Source: Steinernema hermaphroditum (lineage: Eukaryota; Nematoda; Chromadorea; Rhabditida; Steinernematidae). Taken from it: a stretch of DNA of 64,000 nucleotides. Below the pieces are notes generated by a model. The model did no database searches. It was not told the DNA's origin and saw only the letters and a program-made list of their open reading frames with translations. The translations under genes and the position numbers were made by a program. Within the stretch, counting starts at the first letter, position 1. Each line of letters starts with the position of its first letter. Location: assembly GCA_030435675.1 (NCBI GenBank), contig CM059625.1, positions 992,001 to 1,056,000 of the forward strand, in the 5' to 3' direction. This document shows positions 1 to 12,642 of this stretch, piece by piece.

Positions 1-437
1 TGGTCCTGCTGAAGCTGGGCATTGTGAGGGAGCGTCATCATGGGAGCTGTTTGCATTCTTCTGAAACGGATGAATGGATAAAGACGAAAGATTCGGGTAG
101 AAAAAAAATGAACAGAGGTCAACATCTGAACAACTGTAGGAGCACATTATGAAAGAAAAAGCTTACCTCTGCTGATGCATATTGGGCGTAGCATTGTAGC
201 TCTGATTCATCTCGTTCGGATTTGCAGCCATCGTCATCTCGGACACTGGTGCTGTAATGTAAGGCTGCATATGTGGAGGTTGTGGAGGCTGACTGTGACC
301 GGCCATTCCACCGATATGATGCTGCATTCCACTGAAATCTGAAATAAGACGTTAGTTCGTTGGTTTTCAGTAGCGATATACTCACCTTGCGGGGGTGCAT
401 TACCTTTCTTCGCTTTCCCCCGAACTGTATTTGACAT
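1..437 (-). CDS. N-terminal part of a Q/M/P/H-rich protein (runs off the window)
   Basis: Three exons chain in phase on the minus strand: 437-386 (start ATG, context acataATGTC, donor GTGAGT), 338-167 (after TTTCAG, donor GTAAGC) and 60 to beyond base 1 (after TTTCAG). The protein begins MSNTVRGKAKKGNAPPQ, a short basic stretch, and then becomes low-complexity, rich in Gln, Met, Pro and His (QPPQPPHMQP, NATPNMHQQRR). Such composition is common in transcription cofactors and chromatin proteins, but no domain is visible in the roughly 95 residues present, so I assign no function. The splice phases agree exactly (1, then 2), which supports a real gene. It is transcribed leftward out of the window, so its promoter should lie in about 440-1500. 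Confidence 0.6.
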
Positions 438-1600
438 AATATTAAAAGTGGTCAAACCAAAATTGTTTGTTCTCTGAAACTAGCGGCAATGAAATATGAG
501 AAAAGTGAACACGTTGCAAATATGGGCAGCTCCAACGACTAGTAGCAAGCAATAGATATGTGGGTATGCAATACAGTTGCTCTGACAGAACGATGCGGTG
601 TGCTGGCAGAGGACACGCGTTACTGTCGACCGGTGGACGATTTAAACGAAGCGACAAAAACACACAGAGAGACACGCTTGAACACGCGAACGAATCGTGG
701 TGGGAGCGGCGGCAGAGAACTTGCCGCGTCCTGTTTGATATTTCGTATTTGATACTGTAATTAGCATATAATGATGACCATGATCAGATCGCTCGTTCCT
801 GGGTCTGTCTAAAAATTCGTGAATTGGGCATCTCCTTCGCATTTCCGTTACCAGTTCTCCCTCAAGCCTGTCTGTCTGTATGTCTCCGGGGTGGATTTGC
901 GCTTGATCTGAGCACAGTCTAAAACAGAAAGAATAATATTATATGGAACAAAAATATGGGTAGGAGAATAGACACTCAGACAAAACTCTCGCAGCGATTT
1001 GGGGAGCGGCTGCAGTTCAAACGGCGAACATCCACATAATATCGATCTGTGAAAGATGGACGGACGACAACGTCGCCGACGCGACCACTGCCAGCACCAG
1101 CCCTACGAAAAACGACTCGGAATAGGCCCGTCTAAAGAGAAGAGTAGAGCGTTTGTGTCTCTGTGTGGTGGCTTTGTTGCTGCTGCTTGCTTGCTACGAC
1201 CTGTACAATTCGGCCGTTCGGCGATCGGACGAAAAATCGTTGCGAAATCGCGCTGAGGTTAGTTGTTTGGTTGACTAGCCAAAAAATACACAGAATTAGT
1301 GTGGAGTATTCAGATGGCCGTGGCCTAGGTACACGCTTCTACGATTAATCTACGTATAGGGTAAATCGATCTGCTCGCGTAGGTACAGAAAAAAACGCCG
1401 ATCGAGAACTTACGAAATCACGCCTGGAAAAGTCGGGATTACGGTACGTTTCAGCAGTAGGTCCGCCATCGCTGGCGCGGTGCCAAGTGGAAGCTGGACG
1501 ATCGGGTCGTCGCCAGCGGCGGCGATGGCGACGCCAATGCGACAACACATTCCATTACGCTTTTTTTCATGCAGCTATTGAAGGCCGTCGTCTACTGCCC
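438..1600. other. Intergenic, probable upstream region of the leftmost gene
   Basis: No convincing gene is seen. The stretch is moderately GC-rich with CG dinucleotides around 1060-1560, where several frames stay open only because stop codons are rare. It lies directly upstream of the leftward gene and is its likely promoter area; no individual motif is strong enough to name. Confidence 0.3.
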
Positions 1601-1624
1601 GCCCGACTAGCCGCTGTCCGAGTG

Positions 1625-2414
1625 ATGGACTTGGAGAAGACGGAATGGGCGACGGTCGTACAAGCAACACTGCTGAAGGAAGTGCCGGTTCTTATGCGTG
1701 GTGTTGAAATGACGATGACCTCAGATGCGGTGCAGAGTGTGAAATACGGATATAGCGCGGCGAGAAAGTGTTAAAGGAGCAAATTGGCATTGCCCGGTTC
1801 CTACGACGAAATCGACATTGCGTCACATAGGACACACCAAGATATTGAGGTATATCGGTAATTACTAAATAACTTAGTTGTTGATGACGCAGTTAGTAGG
1901 CAATGGAATTCTTGTATAAAAGAAGTAGCCAGCAGTTCTTCAAGGAAATTGCAAATTTTTAATGCTATACAAATTGGTAAGGATGTGGTGCGTCATCAGA
2001 GAATAATGAAGAGCAGTTGGAAACGCTGATAGAAACAATCGGTGCACACATCAAAATTGAACAGCTTATCATCTCCGAAGGTGCGTAGTCGATCTTTTAT
2101 CAGGATGTGCACAGGATTTTTCCAAAAATGCAACCGATCATTAGTTACATGCTGTTATTTTCGAGTTCTTGACTTTTACGTTTCTCGCAAAAAATCGCCG
2201 ACAGCTGAACGTCACATCCGTTTTTTAGCTGGCTATTTATGGAAGTCTAATTATGGACAGGGAAGAGAAGAAAAGTCATCTAGAGTTTCCCTGGGCGTGC
2301 CAGAAAACGAGCATAATAGCCCACGCCTTCCATCCAAAAAAACTACAACAAGAGTTAATGGAGCGATGGACACGGTATTTATTATCTATTAAGTTGCTCG
2401 CGTTTTGATGATGC
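1625..2414 (+). pseudogene. Possible decayed or unresolved gene, function unknown
   Basis: Several separate stretches look like coding sequence but cannot be joined by ordinary introns. About 1625-1771 reads MDLEKTEWATVVQATLLKEV and onward to a stop. About 2005-2081 reads ENNEEQLETLIETIGAHIKI and onward to a donor-like GGTGCG. About 2230-2412 reads LAIYGSLIMDREEKKSHLEF and ends in a TGA. Between them the frame is broken, and the only GT-AG gaps that would bridge two of the breaks are 23 bases long, too short for a normal animal intron. A gene with an unusual structure, a decayed gene or chance are all possible. I do not recognise the protein. Confidence 0.2.
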
Positions 2415-3204
2415 TGAGAAAGGGGCAGTAGTGACATTGATAGGGGTTCCGCACGCCTGGCCGCGCCGGACCTTCACATTTTCGGGGAAAACACACGCGA
2501 GAACCGCACCTGCCAGCCATGGGGAAGTCTTAAAATCACTCAATAAATCGGCTATTAACATGAGGTAAGCTTCTGCAAACAAACGCAAACCGCCACTTGC
2601 AACGCCATTCCGGCCATACTACTGAACAGCTGCTGCAAATCGGAACGAAAAAAAAAACGCACACATCGTACAAATAGAATCGTGCACGTAGCACGCGCGA
2701 CTATAATCCGCAACATTGTTACGCACTGTGAAGGCGGGATTTCGGACGCGTGAACCGATATCATAGCGTGAGCGCAAAAACGAGGTCCCCATCCGCTTAT
2801 GAGACATAGGCGGCAATTGCGATCGACCGGGGCAATAACATTTTGATAGGAAAACAAACAAAACTAATGCGAGCGTCGAAATACGGCATCATACATACAC
2901 TGTTTCTTCCTCAGTTTATGCAGTTCATTGAGCTTAAGATTTTGGGCTTTTTCCAGTCATAATCCGGGTAAGGCTTTGCAGATAGACCTATCATGCTGGA
3001 TAAATACCGGAGAACAACATGTAAGGATAATTGCAGCATACGGCATCAGCAACAGCGCTAACATAGAGATGTCGGCATGCTACGATCATTTTTCACAAAC
3101 GGAAAGAAACAATGTAGGCCAAAATAGTTCATAAAGCAGAAGATAACGCGGAAGACATAAAGATGAGCATATTGTTTGGAATAACAGAAAAAAAACAGGG
3201 TAAC

Positions 3205-4200
3205 AGGTAAAGTCCTAGTGAATTTTCCTCCTCTACAAGATGCTGCACAGAAAACAGGTGATCCTCATTACAAGGATGCGCCAACAGGTCGTTTTAAGAA
3301 CCACGGTCTTAAAAAAACATAGTTTTAGGACCCCGGGCGTGGAGTAAAGTGGGGCGGGGGGGGGGGGGGGGGTAAAGTCATAGTGAAGTGGGCTTCCCTA
3401 CAAGATGCCGCGAAAAAAATACGCGATCGTCATTACAGGTATGGGTCAAAACATTGAAGTGAAGTAGGAGGTTTAGCGTGTGGTCCCGCAACGATCTCCC
3501 TCAATGGCAGGAAACTACGGTAGATTTACATAAAATGACCTGTTTACCCCATTTTTCTCGGCTGGGGGGGGGGGGCAAATAGGGGTCTAATCGATAGAGC
3601 TCGCCTAGCTCTATGCACCAGTGCATCGAAATTACTATGTTTCATTCCCGGTTTTGGCCTAAGATGGTCAGATTCATTGGAAATCCTTCATAGGTTTCTT
3701 AACCCCAGAAGTTTTGAATGTGGATTTTCCGCCTCTAGAAGATGCTGCAGAGAAAAGACGTGATGGTCATTACAGAAATTGGACAAAAACTGAAAATAAG
3801 TAAATGTGGTCCCACAACGATATCCCTCAATGGCAGGAAAATACGGTAGAATTGCAAAATTGGCCAGTTTACCCCTTTTTCCTTGGCTGGGGGGGGGAGT
3901 AAAGTAGGGTCTAATCGATAGAGCTCGCCTAGCTCTATGCAGCAGTACATCGAAATTACTATGTTTCATTGCCGGTTTTTGGCCTAAGAGGCTGACTTTT
4001 GTGGAAAAATCGTCATTTTGCCTTATGTTTTGCAATATGATCGTTTATCAAGCCACGTACTGTCGGGTAGACCCCTTGATGCCTGCCCCAGCCGAGAAAT
4101 AAGGCCATTTTTACTGTAAACTGCCCACAAATCCACCGTATTTTACACTCCCACGCGACCGTCGCTTACATTGCGAATTCAGGGATTTCGTTGCGGGACC
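3205..4200. repeat. Two direct copies of a ~325-bp repeat, a partial copy, and an inverted partner
   Basis: The block beginning GGTCCCGCAACGAT at 3482 returns as GGTCCCACAACGAT at 3808, and TCTAATCGATAGAGCTCGCC at about 3585 returns at about 3910, giving a period near 325 bp. A shorter related piece lies at 3205-3290. At 4060-4200 the same landmarks recur on the opposite strand (CCCAGCCGAGAAATAAGGCC; TTCGTTGCGGGACC). Each unit contains a long run of G (about 3354-3372, 3563-3575 and 3889-3897). The arrangement resembles a non-autonomous element with internal duplication and an inverted end. No transposase is seen. Confidence 0.75.
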
Positions 4201-7200
4201 ACAATCGACCCACCGTTTGCCCACCCCTGTGCGTAATTACAAATGGGGAATGCCGAACACGTCATTTTTTGTGGGCGGGACGCCAAAGCTTCGACTAAAT
4301 GCGGAAATTCCACGGATAAATCTGACATGGGATAATCCTTCCATTGGCGAGCCATAGGATAAACAGAAAAAGCAACACTGTGATCTGAAAATGTGCAGAA
4401 ACAGAGGTCCGGGCGATGCAGGGCTGAACCAAAATTTTCGGAAAATGCCAATAGATTCACCTGTTCTCCGATAATTTTTTTGTTTTAACAGAGCACCACA
4501 TCAGCACCGCGTTAACGAGAACATACAGTAGCCATAGTCGAGAAGCGAGACAAGACTTAGCTGACACGGCAAACAAGCAACTCAGCCCTGAAAAATAGGA
4601 AAATCGCCGGAAATAGCGTTGTTAAGGCGTAGCACCCCGCGCGCTTGTTGTTTCGACAAGCAGAAGGTGCATGGCATCTTCGTGGCATGTCTAAGCAGAT
4701 ATTAACAGACTAAAGAGGTTAACACGTCAAGCAGAGAGAGAAAAACATTTCAAGAGTTTAGTATGATAGCATCAATGAAAGTCAACCAACAGTTTTCGGG
4801 AGACGTCTAGCCACTGCAGCCCTCTTCTTCAATGCTGAAGTGAATGGGCAACGGCTGCTGGGGAGTGGTGCTGTTGGTGATGGTGGCGGACGATGGCGGA
4901 GACGGGTGATCCTCGACGGGGCGCGTGGCGTCGCTGTTTGTTGCGAAATTCCGCGACGCCCGGTCGCGCGCTCCTTCATGCACAGTTTCTCTTGTGAATC
5001 GTATCTCCGTTCGCGCGTTCCTCCTGTCTGGCGCAGCGTGTTCGGCTCGTTTTTTGGCACATAAATGGGCGTTATGTTCTTTCGGTGCACTAAGTGGAGA
5101 CGTGGGTGTTGGACGTTGAGGGTGGTATTTGAGAATGGTATATGGCGAAACAGTTATGACTTAGTACCTTGGGGCATGATTGCATAATACAGCAGTTTAC
5201 CAGTTATCGTCTTTGCAAATGTTTGGCAGGAAATGTTTTACGATAATATTTGTCAAACCAAAGCTGATTCGGTGTTGTTATTTGGGTCCCATACTCTCGA
5301 GTGAGAAAGGCTCACATACAAGGTCAGCTGTTATACGATACGTCCATTTTCCATTTTCCATTAAGTAACGGACAGTTAAGGAACAGGTTTTCGCGGCTTT
5401 CGCAAAAACGACCGCGGCTAGCTTATAATTCCATGGTTTGCCCTAGATTGCCAGACTGGGCTATCTTGATCTTGTGGCTTTAATGCAAAACATTGAAAAG
5501 TCCTTGTTACACATGAGAACGATCGTCTACTTCGAGTGGCTTTAGTATTTTTTAACTTGCGCACCACGGCCAAGACATGTGCTAAAGATCAACCTGCATA
5601 TCCTCACCGTTAGTAAAATCTGCATTTGGTCGTGGAAACCATTTTAACATGGTTCCTGTTCGATAAGTACATTAACGCACAGATCTCTCTTCTGTGGGAA
5701 GCAGGAAAGCCTGTACGAACAGCCCTGCAAGCTCGTAGTCACAATAACCGTATTTTCGGCAATGGTATGCTGATCTGGGATTAGTTTAGCAAACATTTCG
5801 TTTATGTTGTTGGGCTGAGTTTTGAGTTTTAAGAGGTTTTGCAAGAACCGCGATCAAAGTTGATTCGCCTCCAACGTTCAGTGTTTTGCCTCCTTCAAAA
5901 GTTCTAATCCGCTTGCTAACAGCCGTACAATATGATGTGGTTGTAAACTCTTGGTCACCTTTATAAACGCTACGGTTACCTGTCTGATCGGCTTTCCATT
6001 CCATCATTACTGGTAATCCGAACATTTATTGTAATTTTTGTTTAAGTTTTGCACTTGAATCTGGTTTACAATGACCAAATCTCGTGGATGTTCATATTGA
6101 ACATCACGCAAGATCTATGATGAGACATGAGACGAGCTGAGTTATGACCGGTGACCGGGTATTCTCTATCTAAATGTATATTTCGGAATGACCAAAAATG
6201 CGCAGAAGTTCGGTAATGTGAACTAATAAGCTGACTCGTTCGTACAAAATAAGTAGCATGAAATATTAGTACTTTCTGCATATCAACATTCAGCACTGTT
6301 TTTCGGGCTGACTCAGAGCTTCAGTTATTGATTGCAGCTGTATTTGCAATCCGTTGAATGACTCATCAGACAGATTTTGACGTCAATGCATGGTTTTTCA
6401 ATCCCCACTTGCTTCTGTTGTCGACCCTTTGGCATTTCGGCAACTCGTTTCGTACAGTGCGGGCTTTATACGTGGATATTTAACTCTTTTCTACTCGTTC
6501 TGCTGCTGTTTCACAATAGAAATTGTACGTTCATGTGTACTTATAATGACAACGGTGATGACTTCGTCGTGTCAAACCGTTATACAACTAATCGGACTTC
6601 CTTCTAAAATGGTTCGATATCTTAAACTTACATGAACAAGTAAAAATTGGCTGTAAAAAATACCACTTTACTTCATTCGTGAATCCATATGAGAACAATA
6701 CAGTTCCACCTTCGTTTGTGAACTGTGGCTGGACCCAAATATGTTAGTTACGATTTTAATGTTATTTACACGCAACCCTCTTGCTTTGACCGACAATGTA
6801 AAAGCTGTGGGAAATCGAAAGCTGAGTTCCTTGGGGTCTTATTCCTAAACATAGAATACTCTATATGGATAACATACTCAGCGCTATAACACAGACAACT
6901 GAGCTCCAGGCTCATTTAGTGCACTTTGAAGATTGCATATTGTTCAAACGAGCAGTTACCGCAGAGGATACGACCAACTCACATATGGGCTTTCCTGGTC
7001 ATCAGTTTTTAATTATCGCATTATTGTAGTGTATAATTATTAGTTTAACTTAAGTTCCAGTGGGCTGTGAATGACGGGCCGCCAGAAGCTGACTTTCGAC
7101 ACCTTGTATTGTCAGCAGTTTTAGCTCCACTAACGTAATCGAGAACTGAACACCGATTGCAAAAGTGCATTCCGCCAATTATTCGGCTGTGCCTGCCGCT

Positions 7201-8100
7201 ATTATTCTCCAATGTGATATAAGACTTACAGAATCTCAACAATTGCATGCTCCTTGGTTGTCAATGCCGACCGCTAATCTAACAGCCTATTCAGGAAATA
7301 TCATTCACCATAGATTGTAATACTTGCTTAATTCTTAATTGATGCGCTTCAATTCCTTGCATGCTGTAATGCAGTTTTGTGCAGAATACGCCGTTTGTTA
7401 GGCAAAGCAACGCCCATAAACGCTGTTTATGACACTATCTGCTGCAATGCGTGGATGACCATGTTCCCTTCGAACCTGCTGGTCTCTTTATTTTGCAAAG
7501 CCAGAGGAAGGTCCACCATTCTTTGCGGCATAGTGTGCTTCTCACAGATCGACTTACATCAATGTTACCTTTTTTCCCACCCGTTCGTTGCAACAGTGCT
7601 ACTGCTTCGGAATGCACTCACAAACAAATTCCAATGTTGCCTAGTATTTATTAGCCGATCGTATTTTAATTGATAACACATAACAGTATCTGAAACAGTT
7701 TGCTTGTGCTTCATCCTTGAGATGGCAGAGATACGAGAACATCCTCGAGATAGGTTGAAAAATTTTTTTGGTCACTATTCTCACATTTCGACGTAATCGC
7801 TAACGATTCTTTAATTCACACCATATAATTTATTTTTGTATCTCACAATATCGTTTCTTACTGGACCGCCGCTTGCAAAAACACAAACATTCAAGCAATT
7901 TTAAAAGTTGCCAGGCATTCTGGAGCGCTAACGAAGTTTTCAGGACTCATCAATGGTTTCGGCATTACATTTCTTTTACAAGTTTTATGGTTTTACTAAT
8001 CTTCATAGCATAATTTCACTTATCGCTCGGTTTCCTGTGCGATATTGAATAGCTGATTTTTGAACCCTCCTGTTGCCTTCGTTTGGTTGGAGTCCCGTTT
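4201..8100. other. Mostly non-coding stretch with weak ORFs
   Basis: Nothing here passes as a complete gene. The best coding-like piece is on the minus strand at about 5644-6025, listed separately. Another minus-strand frame at 7045-7248 (contains RIIGGMHFCNRCSVLDYVSG) is open but lacks a convincing splice context. The rest shows only short random frames. Confidence 0.35.
5644..6025 (-). CDS. Candidate exon(s), unknown protein
   Basis: Two overlapping minus-strand frames look protein-like. One (6025-5786) contains VMMEWKADQTGNRSVYKGDQ and TFEGGKTLNVGGESTLIAVL, alternating as in beta-rich secreted domains. The other (about 5810-5644) reads FAKLIPDQHTIAENT and ends with several cysteines before a stop. 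They are in different frames and I could not find a donor and acceptor pair that joins them cleanly. This may be part of an unrecognised gene, a decayed one, or chance. Confidence 0.2.
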
Positions 8101-8449
8101 GCCATGACGTCACGCGCACCGCGGGTAGCGACGAACGCGCATCGAAGTGACGCATCGCTCCGCATGCGCATGCGATATAACGCCGCACGGCAGCGAACGA
8201 GAGCGCGATCAGGAGGAAAGCGCGGCGCAGCCGCAAGCGTCCATCTCCGGTGGCGCCTCTCCCTCCCCATGCAGCTGGTTGCTGAGGTCGCTGTCGGCCA
8301 GCTTGGACAGAGTTTGTTTTCTTTTCCATTCGAACATTGCGCGCTGATTAGTCATCGCGTTCGTGTGTTGGCATTTTTTATCAGCTCCCTGTTTCAGGCT
8401 GATTAACGGTGCAAGTGCTGTCTTATCAGCCACACCTCGCGCAGTGTTC
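8090..8449 (+). promoter_or_regulatory. GC/CpG-rich upstream region of the TBC gene
   Basis: The 360 bases before the TBC gene's ATG are clearly richer in G+C and CG dinucleotides than the flanks, particularly at 8100-8270, and hold no clear coding sequence. The position immediately upstream of a conserved housekeeping-type gene suggests a promoter and 5' leader. A CTTATCAG at about 8421-8428 could be an acceptor for a leader exon or for trans-splicing. This is inference from composition and position only. Confidence 0.3.
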
Positions 8450-11033
8450 ATGATTCCGGCATACTTGATATACAAGCACTATAAGAAGAAGATGAACAAC
8501 TCTGGCTCGGCGTCTAACTCGCTGATGTCGGATGCCAGTGCACCGATGCCAAGCGACTTCGAGAATATCACCTTCGCGCTGGATCATGTTTCGGCTAAAG
8601 TGAAAGATGGCCAAGAAGACGACGTTTTCATTCAAGGAAGACTCACCATTGTTGAGCGGGTAAGTTTATCGATCCAAGTAACCTACGATAAAATCCTTTC
8701 ATCGTTGTCGTCTGTAAAATTAGCTTTCGAAAAACTACAGAACGGAGGAAACATATCTTTTACAAAATTGTATTCAGGCTGTGGGCATCTTCATAGACTG
8801 GAAGCCGGTGGATCACGAGGAGGGTGGTTGGATCTTCGAAGGCGAAGCCCCCAACAGCTGCGGAAGCTCCGCCGAAATCGATTCTGATCTGCTTAACATC
8901 GACCGCAACGAAGTGAAGCGCCTTCAGTTTTCCGTCGATATCAAGGACCTCCGTTCCTATCAGTGCATCGAACCAAAAAATGGCACACCTTCTGTCAAAT
9001 TCATCTGCAAGGATGGCACGAGCTACATCCCACTCTTCTTCCGCAAAGGCGGGATTAGTGACTTCGTCACGAATCTACAAAGGTAAAGCCACTGACAACA
9101 GATCTGAGAAGCCTAGGCAACAGTTTTGTTTTGGATAAACAGAAAATATGTATATATAACATGTATAATATAACATGCATTTTTGATTGTTTGGTGCGTC
9201 TAGGCACAACATTTAAGTGTCCGCACGCTTTGCTGAAAACTAAAGCTGAAATTCATATAAAATTTTTCCTTCTAACGCACATTTTTTCAGATATGCCACC
9301 TTGAAACGCTCAGCGAAGGACGCTACACTGGTGCTGTTTACTGATGAACGAGCCGAAGCTCTCGAGCAGTCCGTCAATATGCTAAACCTCAATAATGATT
9401 TCTTCTCCGTAAGAACCATATCTCAATGGCGAGAAAGATTATGAATTTGTTTGTAGCGAATCATCTCTTCTCCATACGCCACGTCGATGACAGCCCTTAG
9501 CAAAGTGGCCCATTTCGTGCACGACCAAGTTTTGACTTCCACCGCGTTGGAAGATGGTGTTTCGCAGGATGAGCAAATGGCCGCCATCCGTCAGCTGATG
9601 CGCGAACAGGACGACATGTCAAAAATGCGCAGGTAAACATTGTGTCGTCCGCCATCGTTGCCTAACTGTGCTGTGCGCAAATAGATTTACTGATGATACC
9701 GGGTTCGAGGTGTTGACCCAGCTCGAGCTACCGCCGCGCATCGAAATCTACCGCGAAAGCACGGTAGACGCCAAAACATGGAATAGCTTCAAAGACGAAC
9801 AAGGGCGAACCAAGAACGTTAGAAACTTGAAGAGTCTCATTTTCCGGGGAGGACTGGCGAAAGATTTGCGCCAAGAGGCGTGGAAGTACCTGCTTGGCTA
9901 TTATCACTGGGATAAGACAACTGCCGAAAATGCAAAGGTACTACTTTTTCAGTTTACGGCTAACATTTAATTGGCTTTAGTGGCGAAAAGATCGATACGA
10001 TTATTATTATAAAATGAAGCTGCAGTGGCTTTCCTTCACCGAGGAGCAACAGAACAACTTCTCGGACTTTAGGGATCGAAAGGCTCTCATTGGTAAGATT
10101 TTGTTTTTAGCCGCACACCTTTAATCTCACTAACATAAAGGTCTCAGGCCTCATCATGTAGTCGCAGAATTTTAATCCATAAACCTATCAATTCTCGAAA
10201 ATTTTCCTTTAGAAAAAGACGTCGCTCGCACCGACCGCAACCATACGTTCTTCATGTCATCCGACAAGGCGGAAGCCGATGACAAGAGCGACTCGAATCT
10301 TAAGAAGCTGAGCAACATCCTGATGACCTACTGCATGTACAACTTCGATCTGGGCTACGTACAGGGAATGAGCGACTTTTTGTCACCCATCTTGGTCGTC
10401 ATGCAAGACGAGGCCGACGCTTTCTGGTGCTTCGTTGGACTTATGAATCGCGTGGTACGTCTCTATTACCACATTTCTTGCTGATGTATTGTTTAGCACA
10501 AGAATTTCGAAATGGATCAGTCGACTGTGAAGCTGCGTCTTATGCAACTTCGCGATCTGGTTATGGTGGTTAACCCTCGCTTGGCCAACTACTTCGAAAG
10601 TCACGAATCCGAGCACATGTACTTCTGTTTCCGCTGGATTTTGGTGGAGTTCAAACGCGAGTTCGGTTTTGAGGAGACAATGAAGCTGTGGGAAGTTTTG
10701 TGGACGGATCTGCCTTGCCCCAACTTCCTTTTGCTCTTCTGTGTGGCCATTCTTGATAAACAGACTGGGCCAATTATCGAGAACAAGTTTGGATTGACCG
10801 AGATTCTCAAGGTATGTCTTTTGACGGACTTCCTGAAATAGAAACCGTCCTTTTTTCAGCACATCAACGGCCTGTCGATGCATATCGACCTTGAGGAGAT
10901 GCTCACCAGCGCTGAAGCCATTTACCACCAGTTGCACGCAAGCCAGAACAAGCTCCCTCGCCACATTTGCTCTATTTTGAACCTGAATCCCGACGGAGAG
11001 AACAGCGACGACTCAGAAGTATTGGAAGCTTGA
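8450..11033 (+). CDS. TBC1D15: TBC1D15/17-type Rab GTPase-activating protein
   Basis: Nine exons join in phase to give about 634 residues: 8450-8659, 8778-9082, 9291-9408, 9457-9632, 9685-9937, 9981-10092, 10213-10454, 10497-10811 and 10860-11033. The N-terminal third matches the RabGAP-TBC/TBC1D15 N-terminal domain (FENITFALDHVSAKVK, later IDWKP). The TBC domain starts near residue 323 (IFRGGL) and keeps both catalytic fingers: the arginine motif IEKDVARTDR (about 391-400) and the glutamine motif GYVQGM (about 439). Family members accelerate GTP hydrolysis by Rab7-like GTPases at late endosomes and mitochondria. Length and motif spacing match the human protein, which is about 670-690 residues. 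Introns are 42-208 bp. A second ATG at residue 15 (MNNSGS) is an alternative start. AATAAA follows at 11213. Confidence 0.93.
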
Positions 11034-11400
11034 AGCTTTTTGGCTTCGCATGTAAATATTGTGTAGAGAGTTGACAGTTCTTCTGTGACATATTTGTTTT
11101 TGCGCTACATGTATGTACATAGCACTATCAGTGAATGTATTGTTTTCTATACAGCTTGTAATTTATTGTTACATGGCGATCAATGTATACATAACACCTA
11201 TATCAGAATGGAAATAAAGGGCATTGACGGTTTTTGGGATAACATTAGGCGATGAAACAGTCCGCCCGTCTGTGTTTGCTTCGGACGGCTTTGTTGGCGG
11301 CCCGCCCTGCGGTCATCTGTGTTGGTGCAGCTGCACCAAACCTTCCGAGCTGCGCAATAGATGATGGTTCGGCCCTTCATTACTGTTACTGTCCACCGCG
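11034..11400 (+). other. Spacer with the TBC gene polyadenylation signal
   Basis: AATAAA at about 11213-11218 lies 180 bases after the TBC stop codon and is the likely poly(A) signal of that gene. The remainder up to the next start codon at 11401 is the short promoter and leader region of the GDSL-like gene. No other feature is seen. Confidence 0.5.
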
Positions 11401-12565
11401 ATGACCTACGCCGCCTTCTGGCTTCTAGTGGCTATTCCGTTATGCGGCGGTGTCCACAAGGTAAGGTATCGAAGCCAGGATGTTTCTTTGCTGAGAGTAC
11501 TCTGACATTGCGGTAAACTGTGTTGCATTTCAGTAGCCAACGGGCAAACTATTTAACTTTTCGCTTTGCTTTCAGCCCCACTCTATGGAGTGCTCGTCAC
11601 TTATTGTCTTCGGTGATGGATTCACAGATGACGGCGCCGAGGTCTCTGACCTGTCTCATGGCTTCATGCGCAATTCTAACGGTCCAGTCTGGCCGGAATA
11701 CCTTAATAAGGAACTTGAATGCGGGCAGGTCAGTTATAAAACTAAAGCGTGTACACGACACCGCTACTTAAAGTACGAGAACTACGCGTACAGTGGAGCA
11801 AAAAGCGGCTTAGACAATTTCTACTTTGGCAATTGGTCGGGTGTTCTGTGGCAGGTCAAAACCTTCATATCCAGGAATGTTGTACTCCCCCCGGATGTAC
11901 TCGTGGTTCTCCAAACCGGAGGGCTGATCGACATGTTCAGCGGGGAGAAATCTACTGAAGTTATACTCGACAGTATTGCGGAAGCTGTTGACTTATTAGC
12001 TAGCGAGGTTTCTTCTGGAACGCTGTTGTTGCTGAACCTACCTGATGTCAGTTCGGCTCCGGGGATCAGCTCTATTGAACAAAGCGATCAGTTGAAAGAG
12101 ACAATGCTCGAGATGACATCCACTATTAATCAGGTTAGTATTCAAGCTGGACACGAGCCGCCGAACCATTACATATCTACGACAGAAAACCCTTATGAGA
12201 ACGTTTATGTTTCGCTTTAGGCGTCTAATTGAAGCACAATTGACGCTGTACTCTTTTAGAAGTTGCGGTGGATGTTAATCGAAAAAGAAGGCATACTCCT
12301 AGATCGACGATCAAACCTAAAGATGAAGCTTTTCGACCTGAACGACAACATCGTAAACTCTATGAAGAACCTTAACACTACTCGCCCATTTACCTACCAA
12401 AGCACCGACATCAAGTAGTTATAGTTCATTCCGTCATCATATAGAAACGTTACTTCCAGAGCTCACGACGTGCACCGTTATGGCTACTTTGATCTATGGC
12501 ACCCAACTTCTCGTGTACACTACGACATCGCACGGAAAATCAGAATATTCCTCGAAGACCACTGA
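11401..12565 (+). CDS. Secreted GDSL/SGNH-hydrolase-like protein lacking the catalytic serine
   Basis: Four exons in phase (11401-11460, 11576-12133, 12260-12414, 12460-12565) encode about 292 residues. Exon 1 is a signal peptide (MTYAAFWLLVAIPLCGG). The SGNH fold is indicated by block I at about residues 32-40 (FGDGFTDDG) and block V near residues 269-272 (DLWHPT), which supplies the Asp-x-x-His pair. The nucleophilic serine of the usual GDS motif is glycine here, and the usual GxND block III reads TGGLIDMF, so the oxyanion Asn is also missing. Family members are esterases or lipases of diverse substrates; this one is probably inactive or has another role outside the cell. It follows the TBC gene on the same strand and faces histidine ammonia-lyase tail to tail, with 77 bp between stop codons. 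Confidence 0.75.
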
Positions 12566-12642
12566 GCGTGTTAAGACTATCTTGTTAAAACTTCAATAAT
12601 CACATATTGATGTACAGTTGAGAGTAATGAAATGAGAAAATA

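Noticed and set aside
10383..10964. 193-codon minus-strand frame
   Set aside because: It is the antisense shadow of the TBC-domain exons.
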